The notes beneath the pieces were generated by a model. The model was not told the origin of the DNA. It searched no databases and saw only the letters and a list, made by a program, of their open reading frames with translations. Position numbers and translations under genes: made by a program. A DNA stretch of 64,000 bases from Streptomyces sp. P9-A2 (lineage in GTDB: Bacteria > Actinomycetota > Actinomycetes > Streptomycetales > Streptomycetaceae), in assembly GCF_036634175.1 (NCBI RefSeq), contig NZ_JAZIFX010000001.1, positions 7,750,001 through 7,814,000 of the forward strand. The letters run 5' to 3'. The stretch's first letter is position 1; each line of letters opens with the position of its first letter. Positions 37,156 to 45,958 of the stretch are shown here, in pieces.

Positions 37156-38574
37156 TCAGGCGGTGGCGGGGGCGGTCTGGGTTTGCGCGGCGGTGAGGGC
37201 GGTGTTGTAGCGGCGCAGCAGGAGCAGGGCGGTGGCGGCGAGGCCGGTGAGGAGGCCGAGCCAGATACCAAGGGTGTCCAGGCCCAGCGTGTAGGCGAAG
37301 AGCCAGGCGGCGGGCAGCCCGATGATCCAGTAGCCGATGAGGGTGATGCGGAAGCCGCTCTTGGTGTCGTCGAGGCCGCGCAGGAGGCCGACGCCGATGT
37401 TCTGCGTGCAGTCGAAGAACTGCAGGAACGCGGTGACGACCAGCAGTTGAGTGGCGATGGTGAGGGCTTGGTCGGAGCCGGTGTCGAGGAACGGCGCCAG
37501 GATGAGGCGGGGCACGGTGAAGTACACGATGCCGACCACGGTCATGACGGCGCCGGCGCAGGCGAGCGCGGTGTTCTTGATGCGGCGGGCGTCGTCGTGG
37601 TTGCCGAGGGCGAGTTCGCGGCTGACGTTGATGGACGCGGCGTGGGAGAGGCCGACGGCGACCTGGAAGACGATGTAGACGAGTTGGTTGACGGCGGTGT
37701 GCGCGGCGAGGGCGTCGGGGCCGAAGGAGCCGGCCATCAGGGCGGTGACGGAGAAGAATCCGGCTTCGGAGCCGTAGGTGGCGGCGATGGGGACGCCGAG
37801 GCCGATCAGCCGTTTGATGGTGGCGGCGTCGGCGCGGGTGATGTGGAAGCCGAGGTACGGGGCGAGCTCCTTGTCCTTCTTCGCGGCGAGGTAGAGGGCG
37901 AGGAAGGACAGCAGGTAGACGGTGGAGGTGGCGATGCCGACGCCGGTGAGGCCGAGGCGGGGCAGGCCGAAGGTTCCGTGGATCAGCGCCCAGTTGAGGG
38001 CGGCGTTGACGGCGATGGAGATGAGGGTGATCTGTAGGAGGGCCTGGGGGCGGCGCATGCCGACGGTGAACTGGCGCACGGCCTGGAACCAGAGGCAGGG
38101 CAGCAGGCCGGGGGCGAGGGCATAGATCATCGTCCGTGTGAGATCGACGACGGCGGCGTCCTGACCGAGCCAGGTCAGCAGCTGCCCGATGACGATCATG
38201 ATGAGGGCGCCGACGATGCCGGCCAGGGTGGCGACGGCCAGGCTGGCGCGGACGATGGCCCGGACCTCGTGGTGTGCTGCCTCCTCCTCCGCGCTCTTGC
38301 CGTCGTCGCTTCCGGCGCCGGTGGTGGCGGTTTCGGCGCGGGCGGCCGCCGCGGCGATCTGGTTGCCGACGGAGGTGACCAGGCCGACGCCCATGGTGCG
38401 GATCTGGTTGAAGATGACGATGGCGAGGCCGCCGGCGGCGAGTTCGGTGGTACCGAGCAGGCCCATCATCACAGTGTCGGTGGTCGTCAGGGCGACCTGC
38501 GCGAGCTGGGTGAGGATGAGCGGGACGGCGAGCGTGGCGAGGGCGCGGCTGTCGCGGAGGAGGGTGGTCAGCAT
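37156..38574 (-). CDS. MATE-family efflux protein, probable metallophore exporter
   Basis: 472 residues with about 12 membrane segments in two MatE repeats: PLILTQLAQVALTTTDTVMMG opens the first, and the second begins near GLGVPIAATYGSEAGFF. Multi-antimicrobial extrusion proteins use H+ or Na+ gradients. Here it is the last gene of a leftward operon of small-molecule assembly genes, 6 bases after the SbnA-like gene, so export of the metallophore is the natural reading. The importer genes lie on the divergent operon. Confidence 0.87.
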   Translation of the reverse strand: MLTTLLRDSRALATLAVPLILTQLAQVALTTTDTVMMGLLGTTELAAGGLAIVIFNQIRTMGVGLVTSVGNQIAAAAARAETATTGAGSDDGKSAEEEAAHHEVRAIVRASLAVATLAGIVGALIMIVIGQLLTWLGQDAAVVDLTRTMIYALAPGLLPCLWFQAVRQFTVGMRRPQALLQITLISIAVNAALNWALIHGTFGLPRLGLTGVGIATSTVYLLSFLALYLAAKKDKELAPYLGFHITRADAATIKRLIGLGVPIAATYGSEAGFFSVTALMAGSFGPDALAAHTAVNQLVYIVFQVAVGLSHAASINVSRELALGNHDDARRIKNTALACAGAVMTVVGIVYFTVPRLILAPFLDTGSDQALTIATQLLVVTAFLQFFDCTQNIGVGLLRGLDDTKSGFRITLIGYWIIGLPAAWLFAYTLGLDTLGIWLGLLTGLAATALLLLRRYNTALTAAQTQTAPATA

Positions 38575-38580
38575 GGGTGG

Positions 38581-39615
38581 TTACCGGTTCCTGCGGAGCT
38601 TGGTGAGGTGTTCGTCGACGTCGCGTTCGGTCTCGGGGCTGAGGAGGTTGCGCTCGGCCATCCAGCCGTCGTTGAAGAGGGTGTCCATGTACTTCTCGCC
38701 GCCGTCGTTGATGAAGGCGACCATGACCGTATCGGGTGCCAGTTCGGGCAGGCGGGCGAGGGCCTCGTGGACGACGCCGCCGGCGGATCCGCCGATGAGC
38801 AGGCCGCAGTGGCGGGCGACGGCGCGGGCGGTGGCGAAGGCTTCGACGTCGCCGACCTTGGCGCCTTCGTCGATGAGGTTGTAGTCGACGAGCAGGCCGA
38901 TGGTGGCGCCTTCGGGGGTGCCGGTGCCGGACTGGTAGTAGTCGTGGGCGGGCGGGCCGAACGCGATGGACCCCTTGGGTTCGACGCCGATCACCGACAG
39001 GTGGGGGACGGTCTTCTTCAGCTCGCGGGCGGTGCCGCACAGGCCGCCTCCGGTGCCGACGGCGCCGATGAGGACGTGGACCTGGTGGTCGAGGGCCTGG
39101 GCGATCTCGCGGCCGACGTCGTAGTAGCCGACCGCGTTGCTGGGGTTGTTGTGCTGTTCGGTGAAGAAGGTGTTGTCCTGATCCCGGGCCATGTCCTCGG
39201 CGAGTTCTTCGCGGGCCGCGGTGTGGAGTTCGTCGCCGTCGCCGCCTTCGTCGACATAGACGAGTTCGGTGCCCATGGCTTTCATGCCGCGGAGCTTGTC
39301 GACGGCGGCGTGGTTGTCGACGACGGCGGTGAAGCGGTAGCCGCGCTCGGCGGCGACGACCGCGAGGCCCAGGCCTGTGTTGCCGGAGGTGGACTCGATG
39401 ATGTGGCCGCCGTCGCGGAGCCGGCCGCGCTGCTCGGCGTCGTCGATCATCTGGCGGGCCATGCGGATCTTGGCACTGCCGGTGGGGTTGAACATCTCCA
39501 GCTTCAGCAGGAGGCGGGCCCCGTTGTCGGCGCGGGCCAGTTCGAACAGCGGGGTGTAGCCGATGAGGTCGGATATCCGGCTGACGACCGGCGGTCGGGT
39601 GAGGGCGTCGGACAT
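38581..39615 (-). CDS. SbnA-like PLP synthase (cysteine-synthase family)
   Basis: 344 residues, fold-type II PLP enzyme. The Schiff-base Lys is in NPTGSAKIRMA; the substrate loop is ESTSGNTGLGLAV; the phosphate-binding loop is GAVGTGGGLCG. In staphyloferrin B synthesis SbnA joins O-phosphoserine with glutamate through a beta-replacement, the first half of 2,3-diaminopropionate formation, and SbnB finishes it; an SbnB-like gene is two genes upstream. A housekeeping cysteine synthase is less likely because of that pairing and the iron-box context. The amine that attacks the aminoacrylate could also be aspartate or another amino acid. Confidence 0.88.
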   Translation of the reverse strand: MSDALTRPPVVSRISDLIGYTPLFELARADNGARLLLKLEMFNPTGSAKIRMARQMIDDAEQRGRLRDGGHIIESTSGNTGLGLAVVAAERGYRFTAVVDNHAAVDKLRGMKAMGTELVYVDEGGDGDELHTAAREELAEDMARDQDNTFFTEQHNNPSNAVGYYDVGREIAQALDHQVHVLIGAVGTGGGLCGTARELKKTVPHLSVIGVEPKGSIAFGPPAHDYYQSGTGTPEGATIGLLVDYNLIDEGAKVGDVEAFATARAVARHCGLLIGGSAGGVVHEALARLPELAPDTVMVAFINDGGEKYMDTLFNDGWMAERNLLSPETERDVDEHLTKLRRNR

Positions 39616-39659
39616 GGCGAGCGACTCCATGGATGGCTGGGGTGGGCGGGGCGGGGGTG

Positions 39660-41000
39660 TCAGCGGTCGAGGCGCCAGCGGGGCCGACCGGTGTCGTCGG
39701 GGTGGTCGATGACGACCTTCGGCGGCAGCGGCAGCTCGTGGAAGGGCGACTCGTTGGAGTCCATCTGGTAGCCGGCGGTATTCGGGTAGACGAGCAGGTC
39801 GCCGATGGCAGGCTGCGCGGGAAAAGCGATCTTGCGCCAGGTGAGCAGGTCGGAATCGAGGCAGCTGGCCCCGGCGACGCAGGCCCGGTACGAGGCGTGG
39901 TCCGCGGGAAGCGGCCGGGCGGACAGCAGCTGGGGGTCGGGGAGGTATTCGCTGTTGAACCACTGCTCCGAGAGGCTCAGGCTGGTGCCGTCGACGGTGA
40001 CGATGCCGTACCCGTCGCGGTCCTTGACACCCTGCACGGTGAACACGGAGGCACCGGCTTCGTCGAGCAGGGCCCGGCCGGGCTCCAGCAGCAGCATGAC
40101 CCCGGCCTCGCGCAGTCGCTCGGACAGGGCGGGGCCTGCTCCGTAGGGGCTGGCGGCGAGGACGGCGGCCAAGGCGTCGGCTCCGGCGACGGGCGAGTGG
40201 TAGGGGTAGAAGTCGGCGGCCGTGAACGTCTTGCCGGCGTGGTAGTCGCCGGGCTGGTGCCGCTCGAGGAAGGTCTTCCACGCGTCGGCGGGGACGTAGT
40301 CGACGGCGAAGCCGCCGCCGATGCTGATCCGGTCGGCCTGCAATCCCAGAACCCGCGCCTTGAGGCAGAGTTCGACGAGGTCGCCGGCGAGGTCGGTGCG
40401 TTGCTGGGTGTCGTAACCGGACAGGTGGAAGCTGAAGCCTTCCATGCGGACCTGGTCGCCGGCTTCGGCGCAGTCGTGCATCGCCTCGTCCAGATCCACC
40501 GGGCTGAGTCCGAAGCGGCTGTTGGGCTGGGCCGGGGGGTGGACGCGCAGCAGGACTCTGGGGGGCCGGGGCCCGCCGAGGGCGAGGACGCGGTCGAGTT
40601 CGTCGAGGGCGTCGACCGCGACGAGGGCTCCCTGCTGGGCGGCGACCCGCAGCAGCGCGTCGGCCTTCGCGGGCCCGGTCACCACCAGATCCTCACCGCG
40701 CACCCCGCGGCCGAGGGCCTCACGGACCTCACCCAGGGAGGCCACGTCGACACCGGCGCCCGCGGTGGCGCAGCGGTCGATGAAGACACCGGCCTTATTG
40801 GCCTTCTTGGCGTAGTAGACGCGTCCTTCGACCCTTGCTCCGGCCAGCGCACTGCGGAAGGCGGCCAGGTTGGTGTCGAAGCGCTCGGGGAGCAGGTAGT
40901 GGAACGGTCCGCCCAGGCCGTAGGTCAGTTCGTGGAGCAGCCCGCTGGTGTGAAGCCGTGTGGCGAGCGGATCGGGGTGGGCGGGCAGACTCAGCGCCAC
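39660..41000 (-). CDS. Fold-type III PLP decarboxylase (SbnH/LysA-like)
   Basis: 446 residues from a GTG start that overlaps the end of the SbnB-like gene by 10 bases. Alanine-racemase-like barrel with the PLP Lys in VYYAKKANK, the glycine loop SIGGGFAVDY, the EPGRAL phosphate motif and the conserved CLDSD and GYQMD regions of diaminopimelate/ornithine decarboxylases. In staphyloferrin B synthesis SbnH decarboxylates a diaminopropionate intermediate to give an ethylenediamine unit; the same step would make the ethylenediamine core of an aminopolycarboxylate here. A housekeeping diaminopimelate decarboxylase is unlikely in this operon. Confidence 0.87.
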   Translation of the reverse strand: MALSLPAHPDPLATRLHTSGLLHELTYGLGGPFHYLLPERFDTNLAAFRSALAGARVEGRVYYAKKANKAGVFIDRCATAGAGVDVASLGEVREALGRGVRGEDLVVTGPAKADALLRVAAQQGALVAVDALDELDRVLALGGPRPPRVLLRVHPPAQPNSRFGLSPVDLDEAMHDCAEAGDQVRMEGFSFHLSGYDTQQRTDLAGDLVELCLKARVLGLQADRISIGGGFAVDYVPADAWKTFLERHQPGDYHAGKTFTAADFYPYHSPVAGADALAAVLAASPYGAGPALSERLREAGVMLLLEPGRALLDEAGASVFTVQGVKDRDGYGIVTVDGTSLSLSEQWFNSEYLPDPQLLSARPLPADHASYRACVAGASCLDSDLLTWRKIAFPAQPAIGDLLVYPNTAGYQMDSNESPFHELPLPPKVVIDHPDDTGRPRWRLDR

Positions 41001-41980
41001 AGGGCCACCTCGGTTCCGAGCTTCTGCTCGGCGGCGAGCTGGGCGAAGCGGTGGCCGAGAGCGATGTCGGTGACGACCAGGCCGCTGTTGTAGGCGAAGA
41101 CGCGCTGCTCGGGGGCGGTGCGGGCCTTGGAGAGGCCGGAGATGATGACGGGCAGTTCCAGGTCGACGGCGGGGAGGTTGCCGTCGGCGTCGGCCATGTC
41201 GGTGCCGGTCACACGCATTTGGGCTTCGCTGGTGGCGATGATGCGGTCGGCGCGGTGCAGGGTGGAGGGGGCCAGGCCGTGGCCGACGAGGATGGCGGTC
41301 GCGCCGGGCTTGAGCCAGCCTGCTTCGACGGCGGCGGGGGTGTGGTCGCCGGCGGTGGCGATGATGATGTCGGCGTCGCGGGCGGCCGAGGGGAGGTCGG
41401 TGACCAGCTCCACTTCCCGGTCGGGGCAGTGGCGGGCGAGTTCGTTGCGGACGGCGGCTATGCCGTCAGGGTGGGTGCCCGACAGCAGCAGCCGCTTCAG
41501 CTTCGGCAGGGTGGTCAGCAGGAACGGCAGCGCGAGGCGGCCCTGGGTTCCGGTGCCGATCACCAGGGCGGTGGTCGCGTCGGGGGCGGCGCATTCGCGG
41601 GCCAGGAGCGCGGAGACGGCCGGGGTGCGCAGGGATCCAATGCGTGAGCAGTCCATCATCGCCACGGGCAGGCCGGTGACGTCGTCGTAGATGCTCAGCG
41701 TCGTGTAATAGTGCTGCTGGTCGCGGGTTTCGTGCAGGCCGTGCTTGTAGGACGTCTTGATCGCGACGACGTTGCGCACTCCGTCCCGGCCGAGCATGGC
41801 GTACGAGACTGAGTGGCCGTCGGCGGGCTTGACGGTGAGCTTGCGCGGGTTGTCCGACCGGCCGGCAGCGAGGGTGCGGTAAGCCTGCTCAACCGTGTCG
41901 ACGACATCGGCCAGGGAGATGTCCAGGCCGGCGAGGTCGCTGGTGGACAGTACGCGCAGGGTGGTGTCGTCCCGGTCCAT
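40991..41980 (-). CDS. SbnB-like dehydrogenase (ornithine cyclodeaminase family)
   Basis: 329 residues. Family features are RKLTVKPADGHSVSYAMLG, the substrate Lys/Arg region KTSYKHGLHETRDQQHYYTT, the Rossmann loop VIGTGTQGRLALP and the closing ALGHRFAQLA. SbnB oxidises N-(1-amino-1-carboxyl-2-ethyl)-glutamate with NAD+ to release 2,3-diaminopropionate. The reverse, reductive joining of an amine to a keto acid, is also plausible for this fold and would make a secondary-amine ligand. It lies between the hydroxylase and decarboxylase genes in one orientation. Confidence 0.87.
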   Translation of the reverse strand: MDRDDTTLRVLSTSDLAGLDISLADVVDTVEQAYRTLAAGRSDNPRKLTVKPADGHSVSYAMLGRDGVRNVVAIKTSYKHGLHETRDQQHYYTTLSIYDDVTGLPVAMMDCSRIGSLRTPAVSALLARECAAPDATTALVIGTGTQGRLALPFLLTTLPKLKRLLLSGTHPDGIAAVRNELARHCPDREVELVTDLPSAARDADIIIATAGDHTPAAVEAGWLKPGATAILVGHGLAPSTLHRADRIIATSEAQMRVTGTDMADADGNLPAVDLELPVIISGLSKARTAPEQRVFAYNSGLVVTDIALGHRFAQLAAEQKLGTEVALWR

Positions 41981-42026
41981 GAGAGCCCTTTCGAAGTGGG
42001 TGATGATGTGGGAGTGGAACTGGAGG

Positions 42027-43055
42027 TCAGTCGGTCCAGGCGGTGAGGGCGGCCTGGCCGTAGCCGTGTTCGTCGTGCTCGGCGAGCGGGCGGGTGGGGC
42101 GGCCTTCGACGCGGACGGAGGCGCGCTTGAGCCAGCGGTCGGTGCCGTCGTAGCGGGCCTTGAACGGGACGCGGCCGTGAACGACCATGTCGTTGTCGAC
42201 GACCAGGACGTCCCCGGGCTCCAGGCTCACCGCGACCGAGACGCGGGCCAGTTCAGCCTCCAGACGCCCGTACGCTTCCCGCCACTGCTGATCCGCCTCG
42301 TCCATCGAGGTGTAGGCGGGGTCGAAGCGCATGGTCAGGCCCTCGGCGCTGTCGAAGAGGGTCGGGACGGGCGCGGGCGGGCCGGCGAACTGCTGGGCCT
42401 GCTCGTAGGCGTCGTCGGGCAGGATTGGCACGACGGTCCGCTTGAGCTGTGCGATGTCCTCCTTGGCGAGCTCGGTCAGGCGGATGCTGGCCGCGGTGGT
42501 GGCGATGTGGTCGTGGTTGCGCATGCAGGCGAGCAGGAGCAGGTGGGCGCGGCCGGGGTGGAAGGCGTCCTCGGTGTGCGGGGTGAGCAGCACGGAGCTG
42601 GAGGCACCGGTCTGTTCGCTCTCGTGTCCGGGCGAGGGCACGATGTTGTGCACGAACCGGCCGTCCTGCTGACCGTCCCAGGCGATCGGGGTGCCCATCA
42701 GCGCCGAGACGAGTAGCAGGACCACGTCCCACACCGCGCCGGCGTCGGCAACCGTCGACCAGTGGCCGGGGGTGGGGCCGAGTTCGGTGTCATCCAGGTG
42801 CAGGCCGCGCAGGACGAACAGTCCGTCGGCGGTGTCCACGGGCCGCAGCACGTGCCGCACCTCGTCGCCGAGCTGGGCGCAGGCGTCGGGGAGCGCCTTG
42901 AGGAGTTCAGGCGATGTGGCGGAGCCGTGTTCGGCGAGCAGCTTGGCCGCAATGGTGGTCAGCTCGGTTGCGGTGGCAGCGGTAAGAGGGCGTACCGGGG
43001 CAGGGCAGGTGGGCACGGTGGCACCTTCCAGGCAGGGCGAAGCGAGTGCAGGCAT
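42027..43055 (-). CDS. VioC-like Fe(II)/2-oxoglutarate amino-acid hydroxylase
   Basis: 342 residues of the clavaminate-synthase-like branch. Iron ligands are visible as His and Glu in the HTED motif (HTEDAFHP) and His in VVHGR; the 2-oxoglutarate-binding region is YDGTDRWLKR. HTEDAFHP, DVLVVDNDMVVHGR and GTDRWLKR are close to the arginine 3-hydroxylases VioC/OrfP. A free amino acid, probably arginine or a basic relative, is the likely substrate, to be built into the metallophore. ATG 43055 was chosen for family length; a GTG at 43016 is an alternative. It is the first gene of the leftward operon and faces the iron-box region. Confidence 0.85.
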   Translation of the reverse strand: MPALASPCLEGATVPTCPAPVRPLTAATATELTTIAAKLLAEHGSATSPELLKALPDACAQLGDEVRHVLRPVDTADGLFVLRGLHLDDTELGPTPGHWSTVADAGAVWDVVLLLVSALMGTPIAWDGQQDGRFVHNIVPSPGHESEQTGASSSVLLTPHTEDAFHPGRAHLLLLACMRNHDHIATTAASIRLTELAKEDIAQLKRTVVPILPDDAYEQAQQFAGPPAPVPTLFDSAEGLTMRFDPAYTSMDEADQQWREAYGRLEAELARVSVAVSLEPGDVLVVDNDMVVHGRVPFKARYDGTDRWLKRASVRVEGRPTRPLAEHDEHGYGQAALTAWTD

Positions 43056-43164
43056 GCGGCATCGCCGCACCGGCTCGAAAGCGGCGGGGGGAACGCGAAA
43101 AGTGGTCGGGTCCGGGCGGGTCGGGGCGCTGCCGGACACCAGGAACGTAGCCCCACCGCTGGAG

Positions 43165-43179
43165 TAAGGCAACCCTAAC
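43165..43179 (-). promoter_or_regulatory. Iron-box-like site before the leftward metallophore operon
   Basis: Read leftwards GTTAGGGTTGCCTTA, a partial match to the DmdR/IdeR consensus (TTAGGTTAGGCTAACC), about 110 bases upstream of the hydroxylase start. Weaker than the site at 43343. Confidence 0.5.
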
Positions 43180-43189
43180 CGCTGCGATT

Positions 43190-43207
43190 GACTACATCGA
43201 CGTAGTC
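43190..43207. promoter_or_regulatory. Palindrome GACTACATCGACGTAGTC
   Basis: GACTAC and GTAGTC flank a 6-base centre, itself nearly symmetrical. It lies 10 bases from the weaker iron-box-like site and could be a second operator or part of a promoter of the leftward operon. The regulator is unknown. Confidence 0.4.
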
Positions 43208-43240
43208 TAATTTTCACCACCCGCGAGCTCTGCTGATACT

Positions 43241-43275
43241 GCGTCAAAAACATTATTGAGCAGCGTTTTTGACGC
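43241..43275. promoter_or_regulatory. 11-bp inverted repeat in the divergent metallophore region
   Basis: GCGTCAAAAAC at 43241 and GTTTTTGACGC ending at 43275, perfect arms with 13 bases between. It lies midway between the two divergent operons, where a terminator is not needed, so a regulator site or transcription insulator is more likely. It is notably AT-rich against the surroundings. Confidence 0.5.
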
Positions 43276-43342
43276 CCCGTCCATCCTCGCGGGAGGTCAC
43301 TGCGGCCGGGTGGGACGGCTTGCGGAGTCTGGCCGAGTTCGG

Positions 43343-43356
43343 TTAGGTAAGCCTAA
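43343..43356 (+). promoter_or_regulatory. Iron box (DmdR/IdeR type) before the importer operon
   Basis: TTAGGTAAGCCTAA, close to the DtxR-family consensus of Streptomyces iron-regulated promoters, 36 bases before the binding-protein start. It predicts repression when iron is sufficient. Confidence 0.78.
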
Positions 43357-43391
43357 GCAACGTCAAGTGCGGACCTGAGACGAGGACAGAC

Positions 43392-44951
43392 GTGGGCGTC
43401 ACCAGACGACAGCTGCTGTGGGCCGGAACCGGCATCGGAGTAGCCGGAATTCTCGCCGCCTGCAGCGGCGGCAGCGGGGATTCCAAGAACACCGCAGCCT
43501 CTGGTGCCGGCGCCGGCAAACCCCGCACCGGTGGCACCCTGCGCGTCGGCGCGCTGGGGCGGGCCAGCGCGATCACCCGTGACCCGCACGGCACCCAGGC
43601 CAACGAGAGCGACTACCTGGTCCTCGCCCTCGTCTTCGACACCCTGACCGTGCCCGGCGCCAAGACGAACACCGCCCCGCGACTGGCGGCTTCGTGGGAA
43701 TCGTCGGCGGACCTGAAGACCTGGAAGTTCAAGATCGCCCAGGGGGCGGTGTTCCACGACGGAACTCCGGTCACCGCCGAGGACGTGGTGTGGTCGCTGA
43801 AACGGCTGCGCAACACCCCCTCCGGCGCGGCCCGTCTGCCCGGCATCCAGGCGGACAACATCAGCGCCGAGGGCACCGACACCGTCGTTCTCGTCTCCGA
43901 CTACGCCAACGCCGAGTTCCCCCTGCTGACCCGGTTCGCCTCCTTCGTGATGAAGAAGGACACCAAGGACTCCGACCTGGACAAGGCACCCGGCACCGGC
44001 CCGTTCAAGCTGGACTGGTTCCGGGGCGGCAACGCCCGCCTGGTGCGCAACGACAAGTGGTACGGCGGCACCGTGCACCTCGACGCCATCGAGGTCACCA
44101 TGTTCGAAACCCCGCAGGCGATGGCGAACGCGCTCCTCGCCGGGCAGATCGACCTCGCCTCCAACGCGGGCGCAGTCGCCGCCCGGACCGCCGAGGCCCG
44201 CAAGGACATCCAGGTGTTGCGGCGCCCGAACGACATGGCCATGCCGATCGTCATGTGCACCGCCAAGGGCAGCCCCTTCGAGGACGCACGGGTGCGTGAA
44301 GCGATGCGGCTGGTCGTGGACCGCGACGCGATGGTCAAGCAGGTCCTGTCCGGCTACGGCACCGTCGCCAACGACATCCTCGGCACCGGCGATCCCGCCT
44401 TCGCCAAGGACATCCCCCAGCGCAAGCGCGACCTCGCCAAGGCCCAGCAGCTCCTGGCCGACGCGGGCTTCGACCTGTCCAAGACCTACCAGCTGGTCAC
44501 CACCGAGGACATCGCCGGTCTCGCCGATTCCGCGACGCTGTTCGCCAACCAGGCCCGCGAGGCCGGCATCAAGGTCGAGGTCGTCAAGCAGGAGTCCGGC
44601 GCGTTCTGGGACAAGACCTGGAAGACCGGCGACTTCTACACCACCTACTGGGGCACCAACGACTCGGTGGTCTTCTTCGCCTCCAAGACGATGGCCAGCG
44701 AAGCCGGCCAGAACGAGGCCGGATGGAACGACCCCGGATTCGACGCCGCCTACCGCAAGGCCATCGCCACCAGCGACCCGGCCCGGCGGTCCGCCGCGCT
44801 CAAGGAGCTCCAGCAGATCGAATACGAGCGCTCCGGCTACCTGCTGTGGGGCATGGCCGACGGCATCGACCTGGCCGCCGCGAAGGTGCAGAACCTGCCC
44901 AAGCTCGCCGGATACGGGCGCGTGCAGCTCGAAGGCGTGTGGCTGAGTTGA
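43392..44951 (+). CDS. Substrate-binding lipoprotein, Opp/Nik/Cnt type (family 5)
   Basis: 519 residues from a GTG start with GAGGACA upstream. A twin-arginine signal (TRRQLLWAGTGIGVAG) ends at the lipobox LAAC, so the protein is probably exported folded and anchored to the membrane. The mature part is a cluster C binding protein (LRVGALGRASAITRDPHG, KIAQGAVFHDGTPVTAEDVVWSLKRL, GTGPFKLDWFRGGNARLVRND). This family binds peptides, nickel complexes and metallophores such as staphylopine. With the iron box and metallophore genes adjacent, metal-metallophore uptake is the most likely role. Confidence 0.9.
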   Translation: MGVTRRQLLWAGTGIGVAGILAACSGGSGDSKNTAASGAGAGKPRTGGTLRVGALGRASAITRDPHGTQANESDYLVLALVFDTLTVPGAKTNTAPRLAASWESSADLKTWKFKIAQGAVFHDGTPVTAEDVVWSLKRLRNTPSGAARLPGIQADNISAEGTDTVVLVSDYANAEFPLLTRFASFVMKKDTKDSDLDKAPGTGPFKLDWFRGGNARLVRNDKWYGGTVHLDAIEVTMFETPQAMANALLAGQIDLASNAGAVAARTAEARKDIQVLRRPNDMAMPIVMCTAKGSPFEDARVREAMRLVVDRDAMVKQVLSGYGTVANDILGTGDPAFAKDIPQRKRDLAKAQQLLADAGFDLSKTYQLVTTEDIAGLADSATLFANQAREAGIKVEVVKQESGAFWDKTWKTGDFYTTYWGTNDSVVFFASKTMASEAGQNEAGWNDPGFDAAYRKAIATSDPARRSAALKELQQIEYERSGYLLWGMADGIDLAAAKVQNLPKLAGYGRVQLEGVWLS

Positions 44952-45958
44952 GCCAGACGGCCAAGACCGGCCCGGTGGCCGCCCCCGGCGAGGGGGCGGC
45001 CACCGCCTCGCGCCGGGCCGCGGCCCTCGCCCTGCGCTTGACGGGGACGGCCGGGCGGCGAGTCCTGATGCTGCTCGTCCTGCTCGCGCTGGTCTTCGCC
45101 GCGGTCGAGCTTCTGCCGGGGGACGCGGCCAGCGCGTCGGCCGAGCGTGGCGAGAGCGCGGCCGACCTCGCCGAACGCCGCCGCCTCCTCGGTCTGGACC
45201 GGCCGCTGTGGGAGCGGTTCGCCGACTGGATGACCGCGCTGCCCACCGGTGACCTCGGTACCTCCGCCCGCGGGCAGAAGGTCACCGAGCTCCTCGCCGA
45301 CCCGCTGCCCAACACCCTCGTCCTCGCCCTGACCTCGTTCGTGATCACCGTGGTGCTGTCACTGCTGCTCGGCTGCTGGGCAGCAGCGCGCCCCGGCCGA
45401 CTGGCCGACCGCCTCATCGGGCACGGCTCGACGGCCGCGTTCGCTGTGCCCGAGTTCGTGGTCTCGGCGGGGCTGCTGCTGGTGCTGTCCCTGTGGACGG
45501 GCTGGCTGCCGGCCGTCACGGTGACCGGCGGCGACGGCCGGCCCGCGACCTGGACCATGCTGATCATGCCGGTCCTCGCCCTGGTCATCCCGCAGACCGG
45601 CTGGAACACCCGCGTCGTGCGCGGCGCGTTGGCCGACCAGGCCGCCACCCCGCACGTGGAAGCCGCCCACCTGGACGGCCTGCCCCTCACTCGTGTTCTG
45701 GTGCGCCACCAGTTGCCCGGCGCGATCCCGGCCATCGCGACCGGCATCGCCACCTCCACCGGCATGCTCTTCGGCGGCGCAGTCGTCGTGGAGACACTGT
45801 TCAACTATCCCGGCATCGGAACCGTCCTGGCCGGAGCTGTCGCCGGACGCGACGCCCCGCTGATCGCCGGGGTCGTCATGTGCGCCGGCGCCGTCATCAG
45901 CCTCGTGCTCCTGGCCGCCGACCTCATCCGCCACGCCACCCTGGGAGCCCGCGCATGA
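44939..45958 (+). CDS. ABC permease 1 of the metallophore/oligopeptide-type importer
   Basis: 339 residues. DppB/NikB-like permease with an N-terminal helix (RVLMLLVLLALVFAAVELLPGD), RRRLLGLDRPLWERFADW, and the conserved cytoplasmic EAA-type loop region around DQAATPHVEAAHLDGLPLTRVLVRHQLP. GTG 44939 overlaps the binding-protein gene by 13 bases; a TTG at 44948 that overlaps its stop is an alternative start. Confidence 0.88.
   Translation: MAELSQTAKTGPVAAPGEGAATASRRAAALALRLTGTAGRRVLMLLVLLALVFAAVELLPGDAASASAERGESAADLAERRRLLGLDRPLWERFADWMTALPTGDLGTSARGQKVTELLADPLPNTLVLALTSFVITVVLSLLLGCWAAARPGRLADRLIGHGSTAAFAVPEFVVSAGLLLVLSLWTGWLPAVTVTGGDGRPATWTMLIMPVLALVIPQTGWNTRVVRGALADQAATPHVEAAHLDGLPLTRVLVRHQLPGAIPAIATGIATSTGMLFGGAVVVETLFNYPGIGTVLAGAVAGRDAPLIAGVVMCAGAVISLVLLAADLIRHATLGARA

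Noticed and set aside
38581..39615. Housekeeping cysteine synthase
   Set aside because: The SbnB-like, decarboxylase and hydroxylase partners and the iron-box context fit the SbnA role far better; still, activity is not proven.
42027..43253. Longer hydroxylase starting at 43253
   Set aside because: The extra 66 residues include the regulatory palindromes and the weak iron box and show no domain; ATG 43055 gives the family length.
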